DNA of 64,000 nucleotides from VGJW01 sp035286125. Its GTDB lineage: Bacteria; Cyanobacteriota; Sericytochromatia; S15B-MN24; VGJW01. Below the pieces are notes generated by a model. That model did no database searches and was not told the origin of the DNA. It saw only the letters and a program-made list of their open reading frames with translations. Positions 55,218 through 63,084 of this stretch are shown piece after piece (the stretch's first letter is position 1; every line of letters begins with the position of its first letter). The position numbers were made by a program, and so were the translations under genes. The stretch is from the NCBI GenBank assembly GCA_035286125.1, contig JAYKIS010000001.1:1-64000 (forward strand), read 5' to 3'.

Positions 55218-55439
55218 TTGGAAATTGAACAGCGCGATTGGCTCAGGGTGCCGATGGGGGTGGCTGCGGGCGGCTTGGCCGGCGCGGCCTTCGGTGCCGT
55301 TTTCGGGTGGATGGCCTCTTGGTTTGCCATGGGACCGGGAGCATGGCAAGGAGTTTGCGAGTCTGCCCCCTGGTTTGCTGCGGTTGGTGCTCTGGGGGGC
55401 TTCCTGATCGGTCTCGAAAGGCCCGAGAAGGCTTCCTAG
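55218..55439 (+). CDS. Small two-helix membrane protein
   Basis: 73 residues. Two membrane helices, PMGVAAGGLAGAAFGAVFGWM (Gly/Ala zipper) and PWFAAVGALGGFLIGL, with a charged end RPEKAS. No family recognised. TTG 55218 is preferred because AGAGGA lies 8 bases before it; an upstream ATG at 55197 lies next to the rhodopsin terminator and has no ribosome site. Because the terminator precedes it, expression depends on read-through or its own promoter. Confidence 0.5.
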   Translation: MEIEQRDWLRVPMGVAAGGLAGAAFGAVFGWMASWFAMGPGAWQGVCESAPWFAAVGALGGFLIGLERPEKAS

Positions 55440-55532
55440 GTCGTCCTGTCGCCCGGTCGGCGCCTCGGCGAGGGAGCCTGACGTGCTCATGGTCATCGAT
55501 CCGACCCGCCGTCCGGAGGACAATCGTGCCCT

Positions 55533-56228
55533 ATGCATGATCTGCCCTTGCTCAAGGCGACCTTCCGGACGTGTGGCCAGCGCCTGCAAAGGACGGAAGT
55601 GATTGGCGGTGGTGGCGGCTGGGAAGACCTCTACACCGTGGTGGACTACGCGGCCTTCGCCTTGTCGCGAGAGCTTCCCGAGCTGCCGTGCCGCGCCGGA
55701 TGCGCAGGCTGCTGCCGCAGCAAGGCCCTTTTCCAGGTGACGCGCCGGGAGTGGGCGTTGGTCCTCGAGGCCATTGAGGCGTGGCCGGAAGTGCGCCGGG
55801 CCGAGTTGGCGCGTCGGGTCGTTGCTGCGCACGGGCCCGATCGCGAGGCCCTCGAATCCCTCTCGGCAGCGTGGGAGGAGGCCGGGCTGGGGGCACGCAT
55901 CCCCGTGCCGGAAACCCTGCGTGACGGCTGTCCCCTGCTGGGCGACGACGACCTCTGCATGGCCTATGAGGCGCGGCCCCTCGTGTGCCGGGCCTATGGC
56001 GCCTTTTCCGTCACCCTCGATGATCGGCCCAAGGTGATGATCTGCCGGGAATTCGGCCCGGACTTCCTCCAGGTCCTGCATGACACGGACATGCCCGAAC
56101 TGCCGTTGCCCGTCTACGAGCGCTATGTGAGTCGGCTGGGGGCTTTGCAGCCACCCGGTCCGCTTCGCCCCATGGCACTGTGGTTGCTCGAGTGGGCATC
56201 GGCCCGGCAGGACGGGCCTCCGGTCTGA
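55533..56228 (+). CDS. YkgJ-family cysteine-cluster protein
   Basis: 231 residues. The Fe/Zn-chelating pattern is visible: CRAGCAGCCRSKALFQVTRREW, then GCPLL...LCMAYEARPLVCRAYG, then ICREFG. These cysteines form the CxxxCxxCC plus C(x)nC cluster of the UPF0153/YkgJ family, of uncertain biochemical role. The N-terminal 50 and C-terminal 50 residues are extra. GGAGGAC sits upstream. Confidence 0.85.
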   Translation: MHDLPLLKATFRTCGQRLQRTEVIGGGGGWEDLYTVVDYAAFALSRELPELPCRAGCAGCCRSKALFQVTRREWALVLEAIEAWPEVRRAELARRVVAAHGPDREALESLSAAWEEAGLGARIPVPETLRDGCPLLGDDDLCMAYEARPLVCRAYGAFSVTLDDRPKVMICREFGPDFLQVLHDTDMPELPLPVYERYVSRLGALQPPGPLRPMALWLLEWASARQDGPPV

Positions 56229-56240
56229 GCCCGTCGGTAG

Positions 56241-56277
56241 TCGAACGCTTGACGAACATCCGTTCGATGACTATGCT
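56241..56277 (+). promoter_or_regulatory. Promoter with embedded inverted repeat
   Basis: TTGACG (56249-56254), a 17-base spacer and TATGCT (56272-56277) give a good promoter for the gene at 56310. TCGAACG (56241-56247) and CGTTCGA (56261-56267), 13 bases apart, flank the -35 and enter the spacer, fitting a repressor operator. Confidence 0.65.
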
Positions 56278-56309
56278 CCTGGAACAAGCGTTCTGAAGCG
56301 GGGGCGACC

Positions 56310-56645
56310 ATGAACGGGCAGGTGCTCTGGGACCGACGGGGGGACGAAGTGCGGATGAGCCGTGAGGCCTTCCGCTTTCTTCAAGAGGTCATTCGGCGGA
56401 CCTCCGCCAGGGTGGCCGCGTGTTTGCGCCGATGTCGGATGATCCTCGGGGCTGGCGGCTTGCTGCTCGAATGCGCGCCCGAGGACTTCTTCTTGCTCAA
56501 CCTGATGCAGGATGGGCTCGATGCCGCCGTACAGGCGGTGTTCGGGGGTCATTGCCGCCTCGAACTGGCTCCCGTGGCGCTCGTGCCGGCCCGCCGGGAG
56601 CCTTGCGCAGGTCGCTTTTCCCGCACGGCGCGCCGCGCCGGCTGA
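56310..56645 (+). CDS. Unrecognised 111-residue protein, possible DnaA-domain-I-like fold
   Basis: Basic protein. A helical start (REAFRFLQEVIRRTSARVAACLR) leads to the pattern GAGGLLLECAPEDFFLLNLMQDGLDAAVQAVFGG, then CRLELAP. This resembles the strand-helix arrangement of DnaA domain I or DnaX C-terminal domains (V.L.ap..F....i...l...l....G....v). The likeness is qualitative. It ends in an Arg-rich tail. It has its own regulated-looking promoter, and converges with scpB, 2 bases away. Confidence 0.5.
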   Translation: MNGQVLWDRRGDEVRMSREAFRFLQEVIRRTSARVAACLRRCRMILGAGGLLLECAPEDFFLLNLMQDGLDAAVQAVFGGHCRLELAPVALVPARREPCAGRFSRTARRAG

Positions 56646-56647
56646 GG

Positions 56648-57244
56648 TCAGGGGGCGTCCGGTGCTTCGGGCGGGGGCTCTTCGGCAATCGGCGCGGCCT
56701 CGTCGGGCGTCGGCCAGTGCAGCACGGTCTGTCCCTGGATCTGCGCGAGCTTGTCCTTGTCTATCCTGAAGTAGTCCCCGAAGCGGGGCCCGAGCTCCAG
56801 CAGGGAGCTGTTCCCCTGCGGCGTCTTGCGGACGAGTCCGCGCTCGACCAGGTCCCGGACATGGTCGTAGGCGCCCGATCCACGCACCTCCACGACATCA
56901 CGCTGCAGGACCGGCTGGCGCATCGCGATGAAGGTCAGGGTCTTCAGGACCGCCTGGGCGAGGTCGCTCGGCAACAGGCGATCCACGACCGGCTGGTAAG
57001 TGCCCTTGACCTGCATGATCCAGCCCTCTTCGGATCGGGCGACTTCCAGACCGCTGTCGGCATTGGCCTCGTGCCGTTGCACCAGCGCGACCAGGCCTTC
57101 GAGGCAGGCCTTGCGCGAGATGTCGAGCAACTCGCACAGCGCTTCGAGCGGCAAGGGCTGGGCCGTCGTGAAGAGCGCGGCCTCGAGCATCGCCTGCAGC
57201 GGCCCCTGGCCGTTGGCCGGCTTAGGCGGCGGCCTCTTGGCCAT
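56648..57244 (-). CDS. scpB: Segregation and condensation protein B
   Basis: 198 residues. Two winged-helix domains: PLQAMLEAALFTTAQPLPLEAL..LLDIS, then LKTLTFIAMRQPVLQRDVVEVRGSGAYDHVRDLVERGLV. ScpB dimers bind ScpA and the SMC complex for chromosome compaction. A C-terminal Pro/Glu tail follows. The start ATG 57244 overlaps scpA by 23 bases. Confidence 0.93.
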   Translation of the reverse strand: MAKRPPPKPANGQGPLQAMLEAALFTTAQPLPLEALCELLDISRKACLEGLVALVQRHEANADSGLEVARSEEGWIMQVKGTYQPVVDRLLPSDLAQAVLKTLTFIAMRQPVLQRDVVEVRGSGAYDHVRDLVERGLVRKTPQGNSSLLELGPRFGDYFRIDKDKLAQIQGQTVLHWPTPDEAAPIAEEPPPEAPDAP

Positions 57245-58010
57245 GGCTTTCCGGGCGTTCTTCCTGGGCGAGGATGGTCAGGTCGGCGTAGGGTTCCCGC
57301 TGCTCGACCTCGACCACGCCCCAATGGGCGAGGAACATCAGGGCGAGGAAGAGGGATGGTGTTTCCTTGTGGTCCGTGGCGAGACCGCGGAACGAGATTT
57401 CCGGTTGCCGCGTGAACTGGTCGGCGAGTCGCTCGGCCAGACGCTTGGCATCGCCATCGAGGTCCTCGTCATGGACGAGGCCTACGGTCCGGGCCTTGAT
57501 GTCGGCCCTCCGCATCCGCCTGAGCGTACCCGGTTTCGCCGGTTCGGGCAGTTCCTCGGCCTCGAGGCGGCGGAGCTCCGCGATGAGCTCGCCCAGCGTC
57601 ACCTTGCGCCGGCGTGGCTGGCGGAAGCCCGCGCGCCGCAGCAGGGTCATGTCGATGATGATGGGGCCGTCTCCCTCGCCCTGCTCGAAGGCATCCGTCC
57701 CGTCGAACCAGTCGTCGTCATCGGCAGGCGGTGCGAGCCAGTTTTCGAGATCGTTGCGAATGGCCTGTGCCTTCAGGCGCAGCATGACCGTAGCGCAATG
57801 AAGCGCCTTGCCGCACGAACGGAGGTCCTGGCGGTCGGTGGCATCCAGCTTGGCAAGGACCTGATCCGTCGCCGTGATGATATCGACATCCCACGGGTCC
57901 AGCTCGCCCCTCTGGGCCATGCCCAGCAGGATCTCGATGCCCGGGTTGTCGTCGATACCCCGGGGCTCCTCGGGCAGGGTGCCCGTTTCAGGCGTGAGAT
58001 CCTCGCTCAT
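57222..58010 (-). CDS. scpA: Segregation and condensation protein A
   Basis: 262 residues. The kleisin N terminus has the diagnostic pattern ILLGMAQRGELDPWDVDIITATDQVLAKL, a variable acidic middle (DDDDWFDGTDAFEQGEG) and a C-terminal winged helix (ETPSLFLALMFLAHWGVVEVEQREPYADL). Bridges the SMC heads. ATGA overlap with smc. Confidence 0.93.
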   Translation of the reverse strand: MSEDLTPETGTLPEEPRGIDDNPGIEILLGMAQRGELDPWDVDIITATDQVLAKLDATDRQDLRSCGKALHCATVMLRLKAQAIRNDLENWLAPPADDDDWFDGTDAFEQGEGDGPIIIDMTLLRRAGFRQPRRRKVTLGELIAELRRLEAEELPEPAKPGTLRRMRRADIKARTVGLVHDEDLDGDAKRLAERLADQFTRQPEISFRGLATDHKETPSLFLALMFLAHWGVVEVEQREPYADLTILAQEERPESHGQEAAA

Positions 58011-61000
58011 GCGCCGGCCGCCCGGGTGGTGTCCCAGATGATGCTGCGGACCCGCGTGGTCTTGTCCGATCCCAGGTAGACGCCCACGCCCTGGTCCGAA
58101 TGGCCGATCATGGGCTTGCGATGCGAGATGACGACCATCTGGGCAAGTTCGGACTGCCTTCGCATCATCTGGCCCAGGCGGTCGACGTTGACGCCGTCCA
58201 GCGCCTGATCGACCTCGTCAAGCGCGTAGAAAGGCGCCGGCTGCGTCCGCTGGACCGAGAACAGGAAGGCGAGGGCCGTCAGGGACTTCTGTCCCCCGCT
58301 CATCGCGTCAAGACGCGCGATGGCGCTGCCCGGGGGCTGGGCCGTGATGATGAGACCTCCCGCGAAGGGGTCTTCCGGACGCTCGAGCGACAATTCCCCG
58401 TAGCCCCCGGCCAGTTCCCCGAAGATCTCGGCAAAGAAGCCGCGTATCTGGTCGAAGGCGGTCATGAAGACGGCGCGCTTCTGGACGGAAATCTCCGCGA
58501 TACGGTCCTCGATGCCCTGGCGCTCCGCACGCAGGGCGGCCAGGCGGCCGTCGAGGGAGCGCGCTTCTTCTTCTTCGCGGGCGTACTGCTCCACGGCCAG
58601 CTGGTTGACCGGCCCGAGCGCCGCCAGACGATGCTCGACCTTCTTGCGTGCCACGTCGAGGTCGTGAACGGAGAGCAGGGGCGCTTCCGTCGGCAGGGGA
58701 ATGTCCTCTTCCCAGAGTTCGTTCTCGAGACCCTGCCACTGCGTGCGCAACTCGGTCAATCGGCTCTCGCTCTGACGGACGGCATCTTCCAGCAGGCTGA
58801 TGTCCCGTTCGCGGATGCTGACGGTGCTCTCGGCCAGGGTTCGGGCTTCCGTCGCCACATTCCGCGCCTCGACCAATGCCTCGAGACCCTTGCGCGCCTC
58901 TTCCCGGGCACGCGTCAACTCCTCGATGCGCGCTGCCAGCTCGGCAACCTGCTCGTCCGCACGAGCGCAGACAAGGCGTGATGCCTCGGCCTCCTGGCGA
59001 TTCCGGGCAGCCAGCTCGGCCTGCTCGGTCGCGGCCTGGCGATTGGCCTCCCGTGCACCTTCGCGGCTTTCCAGCGTCAGGCGCTCCTTCTGGGCCTCGG
59101 TCTCGGCATCCTGCTGGGCCCACTGGGCTTCGCTGGCCTGATGCCGCAATTCCTCCGCCCGGCCGTCGCCCAGGCTGTCGTCCAGATCGGACAGGGCGAG
59201 CTCGAGGTTGTTGTAGGTCTCCTCCAGCGGCAGGCCGGCCTCGATCAGACGCTCGGCCTCGCGACCGAGTTCCGCCATGCGCTTCTGATCGGCCTTGAGT
59301 TCCTGATCCAGGCGCTGCAGTTCCTCGGCGCGGCGCTGCAACTCGTCGTTCAGGGCTGCACGGGTCCGCTCGGCCTGAGCGGCTGTGTCCTCGGCCTCGC
59401 GCCTGCGGGCTTCGGCGCGGCCTTGCCCCGTCAGCATGGCCTGCAGGGCGCCCTGGGTGTTCTGCACCCGCTGCGTGGCGTTGCGCAGGGCGGTCTGACG
59501 CTGCTCGTGTTCCTGACGCAGGTTGGCCAGGAACATCGCGGGCGCCTGCTTCGAGCGACCGACGCTCATGGCGCCCGTCCGCTCCAGAACGTCGCCATCG
59601 AGCGTGACCATGCGGTAGCGGCCGATGTGGGGGCGGGCCGCCGTCATGGTCTCGAAGATCAAGGTCTCGCCCAGCGCCAGCGCGAAGGCGGGGTGATGTT
59701 CGGGCGCGAAGGAAATCTTGTCGATGGCGTACCCGAGGCAGCCCTCGAGGTTGACCCGGGGCAGCTGCCTCGGGGGGGCCAGCTTGTTCAGGGGCAGGCA
59801 CGTCACGCGGCCGCCCTCCCGCTGGTGGAGCATGCGACCGATCTGCGCGGCGACGCCGTCGTCCGTGACGACGATGTTGCGCATCCGGCCGCCGGCGGCC
59901 TCCTGAAGGGCGCGCGCAAAGGCGGGATCGGCTTCGCCCAACATGGACAGCGTGCCCAACACGCCCGGCATGCTCTGACCCAGCACGTACTCGACGGCGG
60001 GACCCAGGCTGGCTTCCTGCGCCTGCAACTGGCCCGAGACCTTGGAGGCCTCCTTGTGGGCCGTGCGGAGCGCCTCTTCTGCCGCTTCCAGCGTCTGCTT
60101 CAGGCTGGTGACATTCTGATGGGCACGTTGCTCGTCGGTGCGCGCCGACTCCGCCTGCTTCGCAGCCTCGGCGGCCTGCGTCGCCAACTGATCTACTTCC
60201 TTGCCCAGATCCCGGACCTGATCGGCCAGCTCCTTGCGGCGGCCGCGGGCTTCCTCGACGCGATCCTCGACTTGCTGTTGCTCGAACTGGGCCCGCATCT
60301 GGCTGACCTGCAGGTCGCTCATCTGCTTTTCGGTGGCTTCCTTGCGGGCGACCAGGTCCTGCCGCGCGACGACCAGGTCCTGTCGCCCGGTCATCAGTTG
60401 ATCGAGTTCGGCCTGAAGGGTCTCACGGCGCTGTCGGTGGCCTTCTGCCCGGGCTGCCACCTCGGTGATTCGCGCGCGGACCTGGGCCATCTCGTGTTCG
60501 AGCGCGGAGCCCTCCGATTCCAGGTCCCGACGGCGATCGTCGGCCCGGACGGCCAGATGATCGAGCTCTTCCGCGCGACGATGGGCTTCGCGACCCTCGA
60601 GACGAAGGCGCTCGCGTTCGCCCGACGTCTCGAGCAACTGGTCTTCCAAGGCCTGGAAGCGTGCCCCCCCCTCGCGGTGGAGCCGGTCGGCAAGGCGCTG
60701 CTCTTCCTCGCGCGCGGCCTCGAGCGCCGCGACTGCGGTGCGCAGGGCGTCATCGGCCTCGCTGCGGCGCAAGCGTCCCTGCAGGACCGTGCCGTCCTGA
60801 AGGTTCACCTGGTGTTGCAGCTCCCACCAACGGCCGGCCTTGAGGTCGCGATCCATCTGGCGCAGGCGTTCCTGAAGGTCGAGGAACTCGACGGCCTTGT
60901 CGCGCTGGCTGCGCAGGGAGGCCAGCCGGGCCTGCAGTTCGGAGAGCAGGAAGACGGTGCGATCCTCTTGCTCGGCGACCGTCTGCAGCTCCTTGGCCGC

Positions 61001-61534
61001 CAGGTCGATGCGGCTGTCGAAGTCCGCTACTCCGGCGAGGTCGTCGATGATCCGGCGGCGCTCGTGGGGCGTCATCTTGATGATGCCCATGACGTCCATC
61101 TGCATCACGACGTTGAAGCCCTGCGGGCTGATGTGATGTCGACCCAGCAGCTCGTGGATCTCCGACAGGGTCGAGGCCTTGCCGTCAAGGTAATAAGTGT
61201 TGTCGGCCGTGGGTTCGCCCCCGTCAGGGGCCTTTCGCTCGCGCACGCGACGCGCCACCTCAAAGGCCGGAGAGCCGTCCTCGTGGCCGAATCGCACGGT
61301 GACGCGCGCCTCGCGGCGGCTTGAGGCCCCGTTGATGAAGCCCGTGCTGTTGGCTGCGCGAAGCGTGCGGGCATTGCCCAGGCCCAGGCAGAACATCAGC
61401 GCGTCGAGAATGTTGCTCTTGCCGGAGCCGTTGGGGCCGGTGATGGCCGTAAAGCCCGGCAGGAGACGAATCCGCTCCTGCCGGAACGTCTTGAAGTTGT
61501 CGATCTCGAGCTCGACGATGCGCAAGCCGCCCAC
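58007..61534 (-). CDS. smc: Chromosome partition protein SMC
   Basis: 1175 residues, standard size. Walker A GPNGSGKS (33-40), a long coiled coil, a hinge (about 510-640; EYVLGQSMPGVLGTLSML, GRMRNIVVTDD), the signature MSGGQKSLTALA and Walker B FYALDEVDQALD. It organises and segregates chromosomes. GTG 61534 is chosen as start; the TTG at 61525 is also possible. A 450-base leader upstream holds no gene. smc-scpA-scpB are overlapping genes in one operon. Confidence 0.96.
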   Translation of the reverse strand: MGGLRIVELEIDNFKTFRQERIRLLPGFTAITGPNGSGKSNILDALMFCLGLGNARTLRAANSTGFINGASSRREARVTVRFGHEDGSPAFEVARRVRERKAPDGGEPTADNTYYLDGKASTLSEIHELLGRHHISPQGFNVVMQMDVMGIIKMTPHERRRIIDDLAGVADFDSRIDLAAKELQTVAEQEDRTVFLLSELQARLASLRSQRDKAVEFLDLQERLRQMDRDLKAGRWWELQHQVNLQDGTVLQGRLRRSEADDALRTAVAALEAAREEEQRLADRLHREGGARFQALEDQLLETSGERERLRLEGREAHRRAEELDHLAVRADDRRRDLESEGSALEHEMAQVRARITEVAARAEGHRQRRETLQAELDQLMTGRQDLVVARQDLVARKEATEKQMSDLQVSQMRAQFEQQQVEDRVEEARGRRKELADQVRDLGKEVDQLATQAAEAAKQAESARTDEQRAHQNVTSLKQTLEAAEEALRTAHKEASKVSGQLQAQEASLGPAVEYVLGQSMPGVLGTLSMLGEADPAFARALQEAAGGRMRNIVVTDDGVAAQIGRMLHQREGGRVTCLPLNKLAPPRQLPRVNLEGCLGYAIDKISFAPEHHPAFALALGETLIFETMTAARPHIGRYRMVTLDGDVLERTGAMSVGRSKQAPAMFLANLRQEHEQRQTALRNATQRVQNTQGALQAMLTGQGRAEARRREAEDTAAQAERTRAALNDELQRRAEELQRLDQELKADQKRMAELGREAERLIEAGLPLEETYNNLELALSDLDDSLGDGRAEELRHQASEAQWAQQDAETEAQKERLTLESREGAREANRQAATEQAELAARNRQEAEASRLVCARADEQVAELAARIEELTRAREEARKGLEALVEARNVATEARTLAESTVSIRERDISLLEDAVRQSESRLTELRTQWQGLENELWEEDIPLPTEAPLLSVHDLDVARKKVEHRLAALGPVNQLAVEQYAREEEEARSLDGRLAALRAERQGIEDRIAEISVQKRAVFMTAFDQIRGFFAEIFGELAGGYGELSLERPEDPFAGGLIITAQPPGSAIARLDAMSGGQKSLTALAFLFSVQRTQPAPFYALDEVDQALDGVNVDRLGQMMRRQSELAQMVVISHRKPMIGHSDQGVGVYLGSDKTTRVRSIIWDTTRAAGA

Positions 61535-61992
61535 AGCCCGACTGTAGCACGCACGGGCGCGTCCGTCAGGTGATTTGTCGCACGGTCTCCTTGGAGTGTT
61601 CGTCTCCAGGGAGACCCGGGTCCCAAAGAACCGAAGGGCCCACCTTGCGGGGAGCCCTTCTCGATGCCGCCGGGGAGGAGGCCGTTGCCTCGTGGGCCGC
61701 CCCTCGCGCGGGGCCCGTTGGCGTCCTGTCCCGTCGGTCTTCCTGACTGACAAGGGAAGCTTGCTCCGGGCGCGTTTAGGAATCATGGCCATTGTGTCTG
61801 AGTGCGCTTTCAAATCGATGAAATGTCTGTATTTCCCGGCGTTTGCGGCATTCATCAAGGCGTCACGCCGATGTAAGCGGCCCTGAAAGCGTTGGTGGAT
61901 ACACTTCGGATGTGACCGATGAACCATGGCTCGGCCATGATTCTGGTAAACTGGTTCGGTCCCTCACCGATGTCTGATGTAAGGAATTGCCC
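61535..61992. other. Intergenic region upstream of smc and the small lipoprotein
   Basis: 458 bases with two hairpins: GTCTCC-AG-GGAGAC (61603-61616) and GAAGGGC-N14-GCCCTTC (61633-61660). No convincing coding sequence or RNA gene seen. It should carry the promoters for smc (left) and the lipoprotein (right). Confidence 0.4.
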
Positions 61993-62154
61993 GTGAAGAA
62001 GCTTCTTCCCCTCGCCGCTGTCCTCGCTGTCCTCGCCGCGTGCAATGGCAACAACGCGACGACCAGCACCCCGACGCCGACGGCCGCGCCGACGGCTGCT
62101 CCGACGGCTGCTCCGACCGCGACGCCGAACGCCAGCCTGGGCGGCGGCAACTAA
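61993..62154 (+). CDS. Tiny lipoprotein with Pro/Thr/Ala repeats
   Basis: 53 residues. The signal LPLAAVLAVLAAC has a lipobox with Cys17, then a short polar tail with a TPTAAPTAAPTAAPTATP repeat and a GGGN end. AAGGA lies 8 bases before GTG 61993. It may be an abundant small envelope lipoprotein. The codons are in three-base register with strong third-position GC, supporting a real gene. No family recognised. Confidence 0.7.
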   Translation: MKKLLPLAAVLAVLAACNGNNATTSTPTPTAAPTAAPTAAPTATPNASLGGGN

Positions 62155-62223
62155 CGTACGCAACGCAGGGCGGCGTCCTGATGCGCGACGCACAGGCGCC
62201 GCCCCTATAATTTTCGGAGTCCA

Positions 62224-62979
62224 ATGCCGAATAGCACTTTACAGACCAGGCCCCCTGTCGGCCGCCCTGCGCATCTCCGGGTTGTCCCCGGTACGGATGG
62301 CCTGTCGGCTGGGTTGACGTGGGAAGGGAGGCTCGCGTCCATCGGTGTGTCGCGCCATCCCTCCCTTGTGGGCGTCGGGGGGGTGGGCAAGCGCCTGATG
62401 GACATCCTGGGCGCCGCAGTGGGCCTGGCCGTGATGTTGCCGGTCTTTGTGGTGGTCTCCCTGGCGGTCCGGTGGGATTCGCCGGGGCCGGTGTTCTTCA
62501 CGCAGGAGCGCGTGGGCTGGAACGGCCGGCGCTTTAGAATTCTCAAGTTCCGCACCATGGTCGTCGACGCCGAGGCCATGCGTGCCGCACTTGCGTCCCG
62601 CAACGAGATCCCGGACGGGCCCATCTTCAAGATGAAAGAGGACCCCCGCGTGACGCGCGTGGGTCGCTTCCTCCGGCGTTCCAGCCTCGACGAGTTCCCT
62701 CAGCTGTTCAACATCCTGGCTGGCGACATGTCGCTCGTCGGCCCGCGTCCCCCGCTTCCGGCCGAGGTCGAGGACTACGGCGACAGGGATCTGCTGCGTC
62801 TTCTGGTCATGCCCGGTGCGACAGGTGCGTGGCAGGTCTCGGATCGCAAGGCCGGTACGAGCTTCCGCGAGATGGTCGATCTGGACCTGCGGTATGCGGC
62901 GGAATGGTCGCTGCTGCATGACGTGGCCATCCTCTTCCGGACCGTCCTGCTTGTGCTGCGCCTGCAGGGTTCGCGTTGA
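62224..62979 (+). CDS. Undecaprenyl-phosphate sugar phosphotransferase (WcaJ/WbaP-type catalytic domain)
   Basis: 251 residues. After a 45-residue leader, KRLMDILGAAVGLAVMLPVFVVVSLAV is the membrane helix typical of the Bacterial sugar transferase family, followed by SPGPVFFTQERVGWNGRRFRILKFRTM, DPRVTRVGRFLRRSSLDEFPQLFNI, MSLVGPRPPLPAEV and TGAWQVSDR. It starts a polysaccharide on the lipid carrier. Only the catalytic part is present (monotopic PglC-like). Confidence 0.93.
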   Translation: MPNSTLQTRPPVGRPAHLRVVPGTDGLSAGLTWEGRLASIGVSRHPSLVGVGGVGKRLMDILGAAVGLAVMLPVFVVVSLAVRWDSPGPVFFTQERVGWNGRRFRILKFRTMVVDAEAMRAALASRNEIPDGPIFKMKEDPRVTRVGRFLRRSSLDEFPQLFNILAGDMSLVGPRPPLPAEVEDYGDRDLLRLLVMPGATGAWQVSDRKAGTSFREMVDLDLRYAAEWSLLHDVAILFRTVLLVLRLQGSR

Positions 62980-63084
62980 CGCTGCCAGCGCGTGCGGGCT
63001 ACGATCAGCGGCTGCACCTGTTCCCATTTTCCGGGTCGCCGCGCCGTGCCTGGCGGTCGGGCAATCCCCAGCAGGAGGCCTGAG

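Noticed and set aside
59141..61324. 727-residue open frame opposite smc
   Set aside because: Complement of the coiled-coil codons, not a known protein; smc is certain.
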